Shown: positions 21,258 to 36,200, numbered from the stretch's first letter. The stretch: 64,000 bases of DNA from Chrysaora quinquecirrha (GCA_014526335.1 JACTAT010000037.1:7461591-7525590), one strand, 5' to 3'. The notes: generated from the sequence alone by a model not told the origin. Numbers and translations: made by a program.

Positions 21258-24200
21258 ATGACTAAGCGCAGAGTAAGATACATTTTTTTTTAATAAGCAA
21301 CTTGACTTTTGTCAAGCCCCTGAAGTTGCTTAAAATATTAGACATTTCAGCCCTCAAAGTTGCTTAGAAGTTGCTGAACATTTTTTGTACCTACTAACCA
21401 CCCCTGACTTCGCGGGTCAAAATCGTCATCTGTTAGGCCTACAACATGACTTTTGGGAGACAGTAAGTAGAAAAACGTTAGCTAACGAACTTCAACATGC
21501 AAAACATACGAACGAAGAACAATTTCCTAACACAAGAAAGAGAATAAGCTTGGTTGGTTGTCTTCTTAGTTGCTTACAGTAGTTCAATTGAGCCCTCAAG
21601 TTGCTTAATGTTAAGGTCAGTTAAGCCCTAGCTGCTTATTGAGCGGTTGCTTATTATAAAAAAGTGTAATAAATCAAAATCGGTAGAAAAGCTGGCATTA
21701 ATCGTAAAAAAGTCATCTATGACATAAATTGGTTTTGTTATATTTTTCAGAGTTTGGTTTCGTGTGACGATAACAAGAAATTGTGTCATTCGAACGTTAA
21801 ACAGCAACTTAGCACGGGATCATTAGGAATGGAGAGAAAATCAAGAGACGAGCGGTCCAGATCATCGTAAGTTTAGAACGTTTATTTTTTAAAATTTTAT
21901 ACGTACACGCTTTTTTTATAAGGAACCTACCTCAAGGCCTAGTTCTTAAAGTTCCTTATTTTTGGACCTCTTTTGAGGCAATTGTAGTTCAAAAAGTTCC
22001 TTAATAGTTCCTTAATTTTAACTGCACATGGTCTTAACAATAAAAGAGCGACATTTGCATGTGAGCAAAGCTCGAGACTACTCAAGGAAACATTGGATAC
22101 ATGCTTAACGTACAATTTATGTGATTTTCGACTGCAAATGAATGGAACCGGCTTTTTAATTCTTGATTATTTGCAGCGATAAAAGCATTCAACATTGGAA
22201 AGTTCCTTAATGATTTTCTCTTCAATAGTATAAGTTCTTTAAATTTTCGGACCCTCTACATGTAGGTTCCTTATAAAGTGGTTCTTTATAAAAAAGAAGT
22301 GTGTAACACTACACTACGTGTTTTGTTCTTCAGGAACACCTTTATAAAGAACTCGAAGCTGGAAATTCCAAAAATTTAAAATCCGGTTGAGGTCGATCCG
22401 ATACACGTATTTTTTTTATAAGAAACTCTTTATAAGAACTCTCTCTTTGTAAGAGCCCAGACTCTCGAATTTTGATCCCTAAAAAACTGTTAAGAAACTT
22501 TAAGTAGCAAAATTCTCCAAAAATTGAAGGAACTTTTGTTACCGGAAAGAATCTTAGTTTCTTATAAAATGTAAAGAGTGTACTATAACATATTTCCCAT
22601 TGAATTTTCCAAAAAACTCCATTTATGTTCAAAGTTAGAAAACGAAGCAAATTTGCTGTAAAAACTTGATGCAAAACTCTGTCTAATTTCGTTTTAAATA
22701 AAAGGGTGTTGTCCTAAGTCTCAGTCAGGATTTCCTCTTCGCACTTGCTCCTTTATTGAAATTTATCTGTCAAATCTGTAATACTTTCCTTTCTCTCTAA
22801 CCTTAAAGATGATAGCCGATTACCAATTGATAACTACACTGTCATCATATTAGAGATTAGCCTGCTTTTATATTGCCCAAGTACATACTCATCGACTTAT
22901 CTGTCTGAGAGAAACTTTGTGTAAATGTTTCTATTTTTTCATTTTTTCCCACTTTTTTCCATTTTTTTACTTTTTTCACTTTTCTCTTTTTTGACTTTTT
23001 TAACTCCTTATTTCATTGGCTTGTGTAATTGATTCACTATTACTATTCCGACCATGCAAGTTTCCCGGATGGCGGTGGTACACGACCTTTGGATGGACGA
23101 GGGTGTGCCGCGAGACCCACCCACTTTTGATGGCAAAGACCGTATATTATGGGTAATAACAAGCAAACATGAGAGGAATAAGACTTTCTAGACCATATAC
23201 GCTCTTCTTTTATAAGGAACCTACCTCAAGGCCTAGTTCTTAAAGCTCCTTATTTTTGGGCCTCTTTTGAGGCAATTATAGTTCAAAAAGTTCCTTAATA
23301 GTTCCTTAGTTTTAACTGCGCATATAGTGGTCTTAACAATAAAAGAGAGACATTTGCATGTGAGCAAAGCTCGAGACTACTCAAGGAAACATTTGATACA
23401 TGCTTAACCTTCAATTTATGTGATTTTCTACTGCAAATGAATGGAACCGGCTTTCTAATTCTTGATTATTTGCAGCGATAAAAGCATTGAAAAGTTCCTC
23501 AATGATTTTCTCTTTAGTAGCATAAGTTCTTAAAATTTTCGGGCCCTCTACATGTAGGTTCCTTATAAAGTAGTTTTTTTAAAAAAAAGCGTGTAGTTCA
23601 TTGACTACGAACACCATCGACCCAAAATTGACATCGATCCTGTTATATGGGGATTCCCACCATGTTAAGAGAATTTCAGGGCCAATAAGCTACCGATATG
23701 GCCGGCACATACCTGTACTCAAATTATATTAAGTACTCCCCGCGGTAACTAAAAATAACGTTCGCAGATGTCGCGTTCTAGGAACTTTTGCGGGAATAAA
23801 AACTATCAGCAACACGTTTTGGGGTCCATTTTCGTAGTTTTTGAGAAAAACGAGCTAAGTCGACGAAAAATATTGGTTTTGATCTCGGTTTTGACTTGCT
23901 AAACATCAAAGAAAAGAAGATAGCCTTTTTTATAATTTCATGCTCAAGATGTTAAATAAACATGCCAAATTCAATGAGTTCTTGCAGCTCGTTCTATTAA
24001 GCGAATCAAAATTGCTCGCATTGCCTTGATGGCCTAATTTTCGAATACATTATTTATGATACTTCAGGAAAGTTTTGGTTTTCTATTCAGTTCGAAATGA
24101 ATCTCCCAGCTGAGTTGTTTCAAAAACGCGACAAAATCATCAATATTAAATTCAATGGTCTATCTCCCAGTTGGGTGTTTGTTAATTAGCCTGATTGAGT

Positions 24201-27200
24201 CCTTGGTTCGATAAACATCAGAATATGCATGGAAACTAATGGCAAGTATCGCCTGCAGTGAAATCAAGTTTCAAATTGAAATATATTGTTGTTGGTAATC
24301 ATTATATCGTATACTGTAGGAGTACTATTTATCCAAGGACAATTTACCGATTGGGAATTACGAGGCCTGATATTGCTTGCAATACAAAACAAGTTTCAAT
24401 TGGAAAACTTTATTTTGAGTTGTTTTGCGGACAGCTCTGAGGCACTGTCGACTACTGAAGTATGGTCCTGGATCAAAGCCCGAAACGTCCAGTAGTACGT
24501 GTTGTGTCTTTACAGCATTTACATGTTCCTAGGTTGAAGTTAGATGGAAGAAAACGAAGCAAGACAACGGATAATATCAATGGACAGTCTGCGTTATCGT
24601 CAAGCGAGCAGTCATCGTCGCTACAAACAAATGAAGGGCCTACAACAAGTGGACGACCGAGAAGTTTTACAGAAGATTCAAATGACCAGTTTGTTGTCGT
24701 TGATAACATCAGCATTGACGATTCCGTAAGTCATATTCATCTACGCTCGTTTGTTTATGAGAAAAATTTCGATGAAAAATTTGCTTTGGTACTGTTAGCC
24801 CTAAATACACGTTTTCGTTTCGACGACAGGCGGGGATTATGGAAATTTTTAAAATTTCAAGATATAGTAGAGGTTTTATAACCAAATTCGTGTTTAAGCA
24901 GCCAAAATTTGGTCTAGGTGCAAAATTTTCCTGTTGTATTTTCGATTTTATGAGCGTTCCAAGTTTACGATTTTATTAGGGCTTTAGACCAAGTGCAGAG
25001 TCAGGAAAAAGTTACGGTCACTAACCAGAGGAAGGTGACACGTCCCCGAAACACGCCTATTTATCATTGTTAACCGAGGAAGGTTTTCAGCTAGGGGTTT
25101 TTTTTCTGGAGGAAGGTTGAACACTTTTCTGGACTTTGACCAAGTGAGGTAAAAAGTTTCACCCCCCAGTCACTTTGCACCGTCAAAGCCCTTTTAGAAT
25201 CGGGAACTTTTAACTTTCATAAAATTAATGCTACCAGCGCTACGACAGTGAAACTTTGCATCTAGACTTAGTTTTGGATGCTTTATATGATTTTTGCATC
25301 GAGACTCGATGTGTTGAAATTTTGACAAATTTCAATTGTGCCCGGCGGCCTTTCATCAAAACGGGCTACACGCATTTTTTTATAAGGAAGGTAGTACTCG
25401 AATAGTCCAAGTGAGAAAACGAGAATCGACTCTTCAATTAATTTTCAATGTTTTTCCTGACTAAATCTGATTGGTGTTTAAAACACATTGCCAATTCAAC
25501 TTTTATTTCTGATTGATGCATTTCGAGCCGCATCTGAGTATAAATTCCGCCTTGGTTGATTGTTTCCGTCTGTTTCTGGTGTTCATACTATGAGGAGTAT
25601 CAGGCAAAAAAGCTTTAAATTATGTCCGAAAATATTTCCGCTGTTTATCGCAATTTTGAAGTTCAGTACAACTCAAAAACTGTAGTCTATTATGTATATC
25701 TTCTTCAGGTCGAAGGGTATAACTTGGCGGATGAAGGCACGGATGATCCAGATGGAGGTCCACCTGATAACGAGGTTTGTATGATGTATCGTATTTTTAG
25801 TGTATACGTATAACTGATACATGAATGATTAGTAGAAATATACATTTTGGAGTTGTTTAGACTTAAAAATCAAAATCCCCGTGCTCAAAAATTTTATCTT
25901 GTTAACCTGTCTGTCATCTATTTGGCTCTGTTGCTTTGTGAAGTTTTCCTTCGCCGGGTCTGCAGGTCTCATGTCCGAGACGCAAGCATGATGCATCAAA
26001 ATAATTCCTACACTCTGGGCAGAAAGCTATTATGAACGTGAGAAAAGCAATTTTAATGTTTGGTCGTTCGTAGTAATAAACCCGAAAATGCCGAACCACC
26101 ATCCATCTGGGCATGTCCCTCAGAGCAAATAAGCCTATTGCCTGTTTAGGTTTGTGTTCCGTCAGCACAAGAGCAAGTTGGGCGATTGAAAAAACCTTAG
26201 TTTTTATACAGTACATTAATGTAAATTTTTCCAGGAAGGCTGCCGTTATTGGTCCCTTTCAATTTTCTGACTACAGTAGTTATTCAATCATCCGACCCCT
26301 CGTTTATCCGGAAATCGATTATCCGGTCCGTCGAAAATTTCCAACTTCGAAAGCATTATTCAAGGAATATTCTATTATTCTTTGCAAAAGTAACTCGAAA
26401 ACCGCGGTGAACAGCGGGATCATTTTCGGGCATACAGTATGCCCGAAAAGTATTCCGCTGTTCATCGCAATTATCCGCTAACATTTTGAAAATCTCGTGT
26501 CCCGAGTAGGCCGGATAATCGAATAATTACTGTATTACGCTTTGGTAGGTTGACAAATATACGTTTTGACTACCGTAAAAATCCAAACAAATTTTGCTAC
26601 GGATACACAGATCTCAAGGTCGTTATCTAATTTTTAGAAATCACCCTTTCTGATATTTGTCACATTCTTTGGAATATATCTTTTCAGAGAGCGACACTGG
26701 AAATAGAAAAATTAAAGCAAAAAATCAACAGAACGAAACAGCAGTTACTGGCAATGCAAAATATAAAAGCAGGTAGGTCGAAAAGAATTAACAGCACCAA
26801 CGAAAATATTAATCAAGTTATGAAGATGGTATACACACTTTTTTATTTATAAAGAACCTACCTCAAGGCCTAGTTTTTCCTTATTTTTGGACCTCTTTTG
26901 AGACAATTGTAGCTCCAAAACTTCCTTAATAGTTCCTTAATTTTAACTGCACATTCAGTGTCATAACAATAATAGAGAGTCACTTGCATGTAGGCAAAGC
27001 TCGAGACTACTCAAGAAAACTTTGGATGAATGCGTAACGTAACAATTCATGTGATTTTCGACTGCAAATGAATGGAACCGGCTTTCTATTTCTTGATTAT
27101 TTGCAGTGATAAAAGTATTCAACATCGAAAAGTTCCTTAATGATTTTCTGTTTAGTAGTATAAGTTCTTTAAATTTTTGGGCCTTCTACATGTAGGTTTC

Positions 27201-30200
27201 TTATAAAGTTGTTCTTTGTAAAAAAAAGCATGTATCTACGCTTAATCCAGTTGCTTAACTTCCGCCCCACTTTCCCAAGCGCTTTTTTCCTTTGGGTGCG
27301 GACTCAGACTGTCTGCACTGGAAGTCTCTTTTCGATGATAAGAGTTCGAGACTGTACGTGGGCTCTATTTGATTTTTCATTGCCAGACGTGTTCTTCTGC
27401 TGCTGGAGCTTTTCAGTGAATATTGGATAATGGAGAAAATACGTTACGCTGTTAAAGAGTAGATGTGATAAGAGTCGAAACTTACATGGGAATTTTCTGT
27501 CCTCATCTGGATAGCAATCCAGCACCTAGGAGGATGGGGTCCAATTTATCGCTATAGCCCTCCCCCAGCTATCCGAATAGGCAATATGTATGGTAAACAT
27601 TGTCAGGGTCGCTATCCAGATAGCAATCCAGCTATTTTGTTGTGTGTAAAAGAGCTACTGCATTGTATTATCAAAGGAAATGGTACAAAGAACTATCACG
27701 ATAGCACCTTTTTCATTCATTCTAAAACGCATTTTTCTTCTGGAAGTATATTTACTTCTCCGCCTTTTCATTGCTTAACTTGTACTTCCTCATAACGTAA
27801 TAGCCTCTCTTTCGTATCATTCAGTATTTACTTATGGTTGATGACTAGTTGTTTTTGTAACGTAGGTTCGTCTTTTTACGTAAATCTTAAGGAACACCTT
27901 TCCTGTTATTCTTGTATACGATTGGTTTGTCTTAACTCTTATTTTCGCGTAAGTTCTAATATATTCTGTAATTTTTAGTTTATTCTTTGGTTATCGTTGT
28001 GTGTCGTAATAGATCGCTACTACACGGTAATTCCGAACGGCTCTCTCCATAGAACCAACAAGGCTACCTTGAAAACCTAGAACGCGGGATGATGGTAAAT
28101 TAGAATACTGGAATATTAGAATGGTGAAATGTCTCGAAGCAACCTCGAAACGAAAAACAATTGTCGTATTTACGAGTTTTGAACATTCCAGTATTCTATT
28201 CGAAAATTCCAATATTTCATTCCAATATTCCACATTCCAGGCTTTCAAGATAGTCACCTAGTAATGCTGTTCAACAATTGGTTCATTCATCTTTTATTTT
28301 CAGCTGAAGTAGGATCATATCAGCTGTTTGATTTCATGCTTCGATGCTATTCCTTTTTCCTTCTCGATTTTAGAAAATGTGCAAGAATTTCTCGAAAGTA
28401 CCAAAGATCAAAAGTAAGCAAATATAAAGTTCCCTCTTGATGCTATATTCAAGTTTTTTGTTTATGAAGCTCAGATTCGTCATCTTCCAGATCAGATTCC
28501 AGTATCTTACCCTTAGCCTCTCGTGTCTCGACTGCTTATCACCGTGCATGTATGAATATTTTTAACGTAAACACACACTTTTTTTATAAGGCTCCCAACA
28601 TTCTACATCTTCCAGATCAGATTCCAGTATCTTACCCTTAGCCTCTCGTGTCTCGACTGCTTATCACCGTGCATGTATGAATATTTTTAACGTAAATACA
28701 CACTTTTTTATAAGGCTCCCAACATTCGACATCTTCCAGATCAGATTCCAGTATCTTACCCTTAGCCTCTCGTGTCTCGACTACTTATCACCGTGCATGT
28801 ATGAATATTTTTAACGTAAATACACACTTTTTTTATAAGGCTCCCAACATTCCTCCTAACAACACATAACATTGTTATTTGTTGGGACCGTTTGGCCACC
28901 CATGTTGGGACATGTTGGCTGTTGTTGGGAGCTGTTAATAAAAATGTTGGAATGTTAGGGAGTAAGGACTCTGTTGTTCTAGGTGTTAATGACACATGTT
29001 GGTTGCGTTTGGCCACCTCAGCCAACAAAATCAACAAAAACACACGTGTAGTAGACAATGAAATGGCGCCAAAAATCATTTCAAACAAAAGCTGAACTAG
29101 TGGCCGCAACTGCTAGTTAGCTCGAAAAATTGGGGGCGTCTGGCCAGGGCTTTACGTTTATAGTCATATGGAATTTCCTACGAAGAAGTTTTGAGTAGGC
29201 CTATGCTTTACGAGGTTTTTGCTCTTATTCGCATTATGAATCTGTTTACTTCCCAACAAAGGTGGCTCGAATAACAAATAAAGGCGTATCTTCAAGCCTA
29301 AAAGAAAATGTTCCGATGCCAAAACATGGGATGAAAGCTATTAGCGTAAAAATCCTATTTTTTGCAGGAATAAGATAAACTTTGAAAAGAAACAACAAAA
29401 GACAAATGCAAATATTCAACTTCTTCAAAGAAAGATTGATAAATATCAAAAGATGCTTAGGGTAAGAGATTTTCAAATATATTCGTATTTTGTGTGGTAC
29501 TCACACGCAGTAAAACGAGGCATATGGCATCTTATTTCCAATTACGGCCCATTGGTGAGCTGTTTGAAAGAGATCACAAGTATGCAACGCGAAACAGTCA
29601 AAACTCAATGAATTACTTAAAGTGAAGCTTGAGACCGGAGGCTTGTATTTTATTGACAAAACGTTTACTGCAACCCCCCCCCCCCACCCACCCAAAGTCA
29701 GGAGCGTAAAATATAGAACTGTTTTCAGGAATGCACTAGGTGAGCATTGTAAACCAGCATAAACTATATTATTATGGTTTTTAGCAACTTTAAGTTTCAA
29801 ATCTGTAAGGTTCTACTTTGATTTGTCTGATTATAGTGATAACTCTATTTATAACAATGGTTTTTGTGCTGGTAGATAATCCTGTATTAAAACGTTTTCC
29901 CCCTTTTAAAAAACACACCTCCCCAACTATCCCAGCTTGCATGCTCTCCCTCTCGACATCACTGTATTAGCCAACCTCGTCCCCCAGGGTGAATAGGCCT
30001 CTACGTGAAACTCCGCTGTCCATATTCGACCCTGGTATCGGCCTTGTCTATTCGCAATTTGATTGGCTGTTCAAACAACAGAAATTTTGAGTGACGTCAC
30101 AGTTTCTTCAAAATTTCACACCAAAATAGGCCGAAAGCTATGTAAAAAACATCAATAAAAACCAAAAAATGATGCTGGATGAGATATTGTATCTTGCCTT

Positions 30201-33200
30201 ACAGTTATCAATGAAATTCTTTGCGTTTCCTTTCTAAGAACATCTGCTTTCGGAATCTACATCTTGTTTTTATGCCTAGGCCAAAATTGCCAGTATTTTT
30301 GCAGATTTTATGGCCGGTACTAGGGCCAAAATCGATTTGACGGTTGAGATTCGAAGAAATTCGATTCGAAGAAATTCGGGCCTGGGGACGAGGTTGTGTA
30401 TTAGTAGTATTTCCTTATTTTGTAGGACTATGAGGAGAGAGGCGTTGGTCAGCACAGAGCAAAAGAAATGTTAAGGTCAGTTTACTGTAGGTAGTAATCT
30501 TTCGTGTTTTAGCAAGTTTGTTAGCAAGCCACAGTCAGATGTAACCGCTCCTTTGGCAATACAGCGAGACCTCTACTAACGGACCCGAACAATGGACAAA
30601 TAATTTTGTGCCAAAATTCATTTATAAAAAAAGCCTCTATTCAGTGGACATCTCTCCACAGCGGACTTTAACCTTGGTCCCACGGGTGTCCGTTGTATGG
30701 ACGTTCCACTGTAAGTCATTCGGGGCTTTCAGGTAATGCTTTGACTCGGTGCTTATTTTGCTCAACCATTTTTAGGTGCGGCACATATTGGAGGGTGGCG
30801 CTTACACGTGTTTTTTTATAAGAAACTCTTTATAAGAAACCCAGACTTCGAATGGCCAAAAATTTATGAAATTCCAGTACTGGAATTTTTTTGCGTAGGA
30901 AATTTTTCACCTCAGAATGCGAAAAATTTTTTTTCCATTGTTTCGTCTGCAATAAAGTATTTCTGTGACAAGCAGGCAAACAGGAAACCCATATGCATTC
31001 AAATACGATCGATAAATGGATTTGGAACATCTTGCCAATATAGATATTTAAGAAACTCGTAAGAAACTTTCAGTACTCAAAATCTGAAAATTTTAAGAAA
31101 CTTTCAGTACTGGATCAATTTTTTAGTTTCTTATAAAAAACTACGTGTATTAGAGGGCGGTGCTTATTTCGTAAGTCCCAAAATCCATAATAAAGTGCAA
31201 AGAGAAAATAAGTCAGAAAAACTCTTTTCTAAAAAATCAATAATGTTGTTCTTAATATAACTTTTTTGAATTAGATGTACAGTTGATATCCGCTATCTCG
31301 AACCCTCAAGGGAAACTGGAATTTTTTCGAGATAGCGAATGTTCGAAATAACAGATGCCCCATATAAATATAAAAATTTATAGTTTTAAGCGAGGAAAGG
31401 AACCCTGATTGAACTGCAAGGTCACTGATCCCAGTTTCATCAAACAAGTCAGTTATTTTGCAAACAGGAGTTCAGGGTCATATGCTTCATTCCTTCAATA
31501 TCGTTGAACTTGAGATAATGATGATGCAGCAAAACTTCTTGTGCTAAAAACAGACAGACATTACTGCCATGGGCATACCTCTGGGTGGGCAAGGCAGTTA
31601 TGAACGAATAAGGCTTTTTTGCCAGGAATTTCTTGTAAAGTATCAGTCAAACTGTTCCTTCCGACAGCAGCATGGTTACACTCTGATGCTGGCAATCCAT
31701 CGTGGTTTCTGAGCCTCATCTACTGTAAACATTGGCAGCATGTTACCTGACTGTTGTTATTCCCACTGGACGAATTTATTAGCATATTTTAAGCCTGTCT
31801 TTTTATCCAATTCTGCAGAAAATTAGGAAAAGTTCGAGATAAAGGATAGATTTTCCTCCATGGGAAATCGAATATGGTTCGAGACAGCGAATGTTCGAGA
31901 TAACGGGATTCGAGATAGCGGATGATTTTTCTATACAATCCCTTTTATGAAAACGAGGGGAACTGGGAAATCGTTCGAGATAGCGAATGTTCGATATAGT
32001 GGGCAGTCAGGATAGTGGATGTCAACTGTACTTCCATTTCAAGGAAAGAAAAGAAAGTAGAGTACCTGTGAACTCATACTGTTTTTTCAAAATCCGTTTT
32101 CTACCATTGCTTCTAATAAGCGCCGCACTGAGGTGCGGCCCTTATTAGATGGCAGCGCTTATTTCGGTCAATCAATCTCAGTTGCGGCGCTTATTAGGGG
32201 GCGGCGCTTAAAAGCGGGCGGCGCTGAGTAGAGGAAATACGGAACTGTTTCAATTGTCATGCAATCTGGCATTAAGTTTTGCGAAAAACGGTTCCAGGAG
32301 TATCCCATTCGCCAGCGGTCTGGAACTATGTGGAATTTTTCCGACAGATGGCTGATAGCGGATCTTCTTGCCATGTGATTTCATCGGGGAGAGGATCCCC
32401 CGTGTCTTCTTTCAAAAAATGGTTGCACTGTCTCAGACCTCTGGCTAATGTTTTGTTTGGACATTTCCATGGCAGCAACCTATAGAAAAACGGGTTTGCA
32501 TTCAATCCAACCAATCGAAATCATTTCAAACCTCCAAAAGTTAAGTTATGCCAGCAAAAACATATACTAAAATCAAATTTTCATTTACTGTCATTCAGGT
32601 GGACGATGTGGTTTTTTAGGATAGGAGGGCAGGGGGTGGTGAGAAACTGGAAAGAGTCATTATGTAAAAGATCGATTTGATTTTCCAGAGGAATGCAAGA
32701 TGCAGTAAAAGCTGGTGCTTCAAGCATCTCGGGGTAAGAATAAGACTTAAACGTCTCAGATTTTTTCTCATACTTTTGTTTATTTGAATAAGAGCCGTCA
32801 GCGGATTAATAAACACACATACCCGGGGGGTTGGGGTTGGGGGGTACTTCAACATGTAAACATACTGGACTGCGTGTAGACATACTGGGCTCATATGGTT
32901 GGGTTTTTTCCAACTGAAATTCTCTACACATGGGTCTGATATTCTGCTTGATTCTGGTCGATGGGATGGTATTTTAAGATTTTCTTACCAATAGGTCCCA
33001 TTATGATCTACCGCAAAGTGGATGACAACCTTTCTACTTTGTTTTTTGCTTTCGAAACAATGATTTAGCAGAACAACAGAGCTCGGACACATACGTTGCA
33101 AAGAATCGTGGTCAGATTCGATTTTTCGAGACTTTACGTGCATTCTAGCATTCATTAAAGTTTGTACTCTAGCATTATAGCAATGATTCTGTTGATTAAA

Positions 33201-36200
33201 GTTTGGCGAATCCCTTAAATGACCCCTCTTTTAGCTTGTAACTTTTGGATTCAAGCACTTGGCCAAAGTATCGGATGACAACGCTATAACCCCCGATCAT
33301 AAGAACTGAGAAAGCAAAGGCAGCTAGATTTTGATAATAATATTATTAAATTTAAAACAGAGGACCCGTTTAGTTAATCTACTATCAAACTATCACCTAA
33401 GGCCAAAATAAAGGAAATACAGAATCTGAGTAGAGGTGAAATCTGCAGACGCGGGTACTTCACTTAGGAGTGGACGGGGATGTGCCGCCCAGATTTCGGA
33501 AACCCACCCACTTATAATGTAAACCTTTGCAGAAACAGACCCTATTTTATGAGTAGAAATAAGCGGAATATGAGAATAATAAGACTTTCTAGACCTATTT
33601 ATTGCTTGATATCGTACTACGAACATCTTTGACGCGATTTTTCCACTTTTCTGACCGAATTAAAGTCAAACTTTCGACTTTTCTTCAATTTGCCACCCAC
33701 TTTATGGGGTTTTGGTTAAAATCATACCCATGTTTAGAGAATTTCAGTGCCCAAAACCCACCCATATGGGCGGCACATACCCGTACCCAAATTATACTAA
33801 GTACCAATAAATTAATTAAAAAGGACAGAAGAGCTGGAAGCGTAGATAATCTGGGAACAACTGGAAATATAGGTATGAACAACGTCACAGGCGAACGTAT
33901 CGTGCCTTTTTTACACCTTTTTATGAATGGTGACCAAAACCCGAGGGGGGCACTCTTTCATAATTTGGTGGGGGTGTGTGGACAGCGGAATTTTTTGTAG
34001 ACCCATCCTCAGGTAATTTTATTTTACGTAGACCCATCCATAGGTACTTGAGATTTTGGCGCCAATTCTAAAACTAAATAAAAACCAGCTAAAATGGCTA
34101 TTTATTCCGCGTTGTTGTTCCGAATTTTAGCATAAAGTCCAAAAATGTGATTTAAGATCGTCGTATGCGCCATGTATTCAGTTTATCAGGTAATATAAAA
34201 ACATTAACCATGCTCATCCATTCTCAGGTGAACTTTTTTGAAAAAACACACCCATTGTCAGGTAATGAAACTAAAAAAGCACACCCACTCTCAGGTATAA
34301 CCAAGGAAAAAAAGTCACATCCACACTACCCAAATATTGCAGTGCCCCCCCCCCCCCGGGGACCAAAACAGAAATCTAAATTTCACGACATTTTAGTTGC
34401 ATTGAAGTTTTAGAATCCGGGTGCTCATACACGCGTTTTTTTTCATAAAGAACCAATTTATAAGGAACCTACATTTAGAAGGCCCGAAAATTTAATGAAC
34501 TTTTATACTACTAAAGAGAAGATCACTAAGGAACTTTTCATTGTTTAATATTTTTATCACTGCAAACAATCAAGAATTAGAAAGTCGGTTTCATTCATTT
34601 GCAGTCCAAAATCACATACACGCAGTTTTTTTATAAGCAACTTCGCTCGGGTCTAGTTCAAAAAGTTGTTTATTTTTGGATTTCTTATGGCCATCTTTTA
34701 GTAGCAAAAGTTGCTAAGTAGTGGCTTAATTTTAATTGTATATTTTTGCCCTAAGAATAGTATAGAGGCTAGAAAAACATCAAAATTTGGAGTTTGGAGA
34801 TGTCTTTTTATGCGACATAACGCTGGAACACCTATTATACAGCAGAGAAATATTATAATAACATCAGTCAAGAAGTACCATGTAATTGTTGCCATAAAGA
34901 GACTTTCTATTGAAAGTTAAATGAAAATCTCTCATGAAATGCTTCACGTAATGAGTAACACTACGTTGATATTCGAGTTTTTGACGGCAAATGAATGGAA
35001 ATAGCTTCTATGTTGATCAAGCCTCGATTGCTTTCAGTGATATAAATTATTTAAAATTTAAAATGTTGCTGAGGTTTTTTTCCTGTGGTACTATACGTTG
35101 CTTAAAGTTTTAGGCCTTCTACATCTTGGTTGCTTATAAGCGGTTGCTTATAAAAAAAACTGCGTGTAAATCGTACGTTACTCATGCATCAAATGTTTCC
35201 TCGACCAGTCCCGAGCTTTGCTTACAAGCAAGTGACTCGGTATAATAGTCATGGCACTGAATGTGCAGTTTAAATTAAGAAACTATTAAGGAACTTTTGA
35301 ACTTGCACAAACCTTGATTAAATAGCTGAAGCATCGTAGGGTATACTTAAACGTCCGAAATACACCGAAACAATAATTGACTAAGGCGGAATTTATAATC
35401 TATGTTAGATATTATTTTTGTTAATGTTTTGTCCAATAGGGATAGTAACTCATTACATACGGACGAAATCGAAAATTCATACTTGGCAAGCAGGTAATTT
35501 TTGGTTCATACACAGGAGGCTCAATAGCATAAATATCATGAATGATGTTGCGTCATTCGTGTTTTTTTCTGCCCGGAATATTCTATTTCCAATACTGATT
35601 TTCGCTGTTTTGTTGTTTGAAAAATGCCATATTACATTAGATTTATACGTATAATATATACAACAAGGAGTGAAGCTTTTTTAATAGCCTTGATTTAATA
35701 TTGTTTTGTTTTGACTGAATATCGATGAAACGCACAGAAAGACGGCAGAGACGCTGCACGAAGGAAACTCAAGATGCGTACATCAAACCGCAGCCGCAGC
35801 TGCCACCAGGGAAACGATCCTCCCCAGCTTAACTGCAGTTCAGTGCCTGCACCATGAAGGGGACATTCCGCACAAAGTACTGGCCACCCCAAGTAGCTGC
35901 AGCGAGCCGCCCATCCTCACGGGAAAGACTATTAGACGCTTATCTTGTTAGAAACCCTATTTGCGGAATAAATGTTTTGCAGAGTGCTTGTTAAACGCTT
36001 CTTTATTTTCCGACAAAAATTCCGACAAGTGCACCAGCCGGCTTTTCATGTTCAAATAAATAGCAACAGCAGCAACAGCAATAGAAGCAGATTATTGCAG
36101 ATCATTTGCATAATTGTTTTCTATGTTTTCTTGATTATTCTGATATACTGGGCTTCTGTGAGTTCTTAAAATTTGGGGTTGTCAAGATCTACGTTAATTT

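Noticed and set aside
24462..24532. TMCC exon starting at the ATG 24462 or after the AG at 24515
   Set aside because: Only the acceptor at 24532 keeps phase with the 21751-21866 exon.
25622..25813. ORF starting MSENISAVYR as a TMCC 5' exon extension
   Set aside because: The first part is a dispersed repeat also found at 3.7 kb; only 25709-25774 after the acceptor fits the gene.
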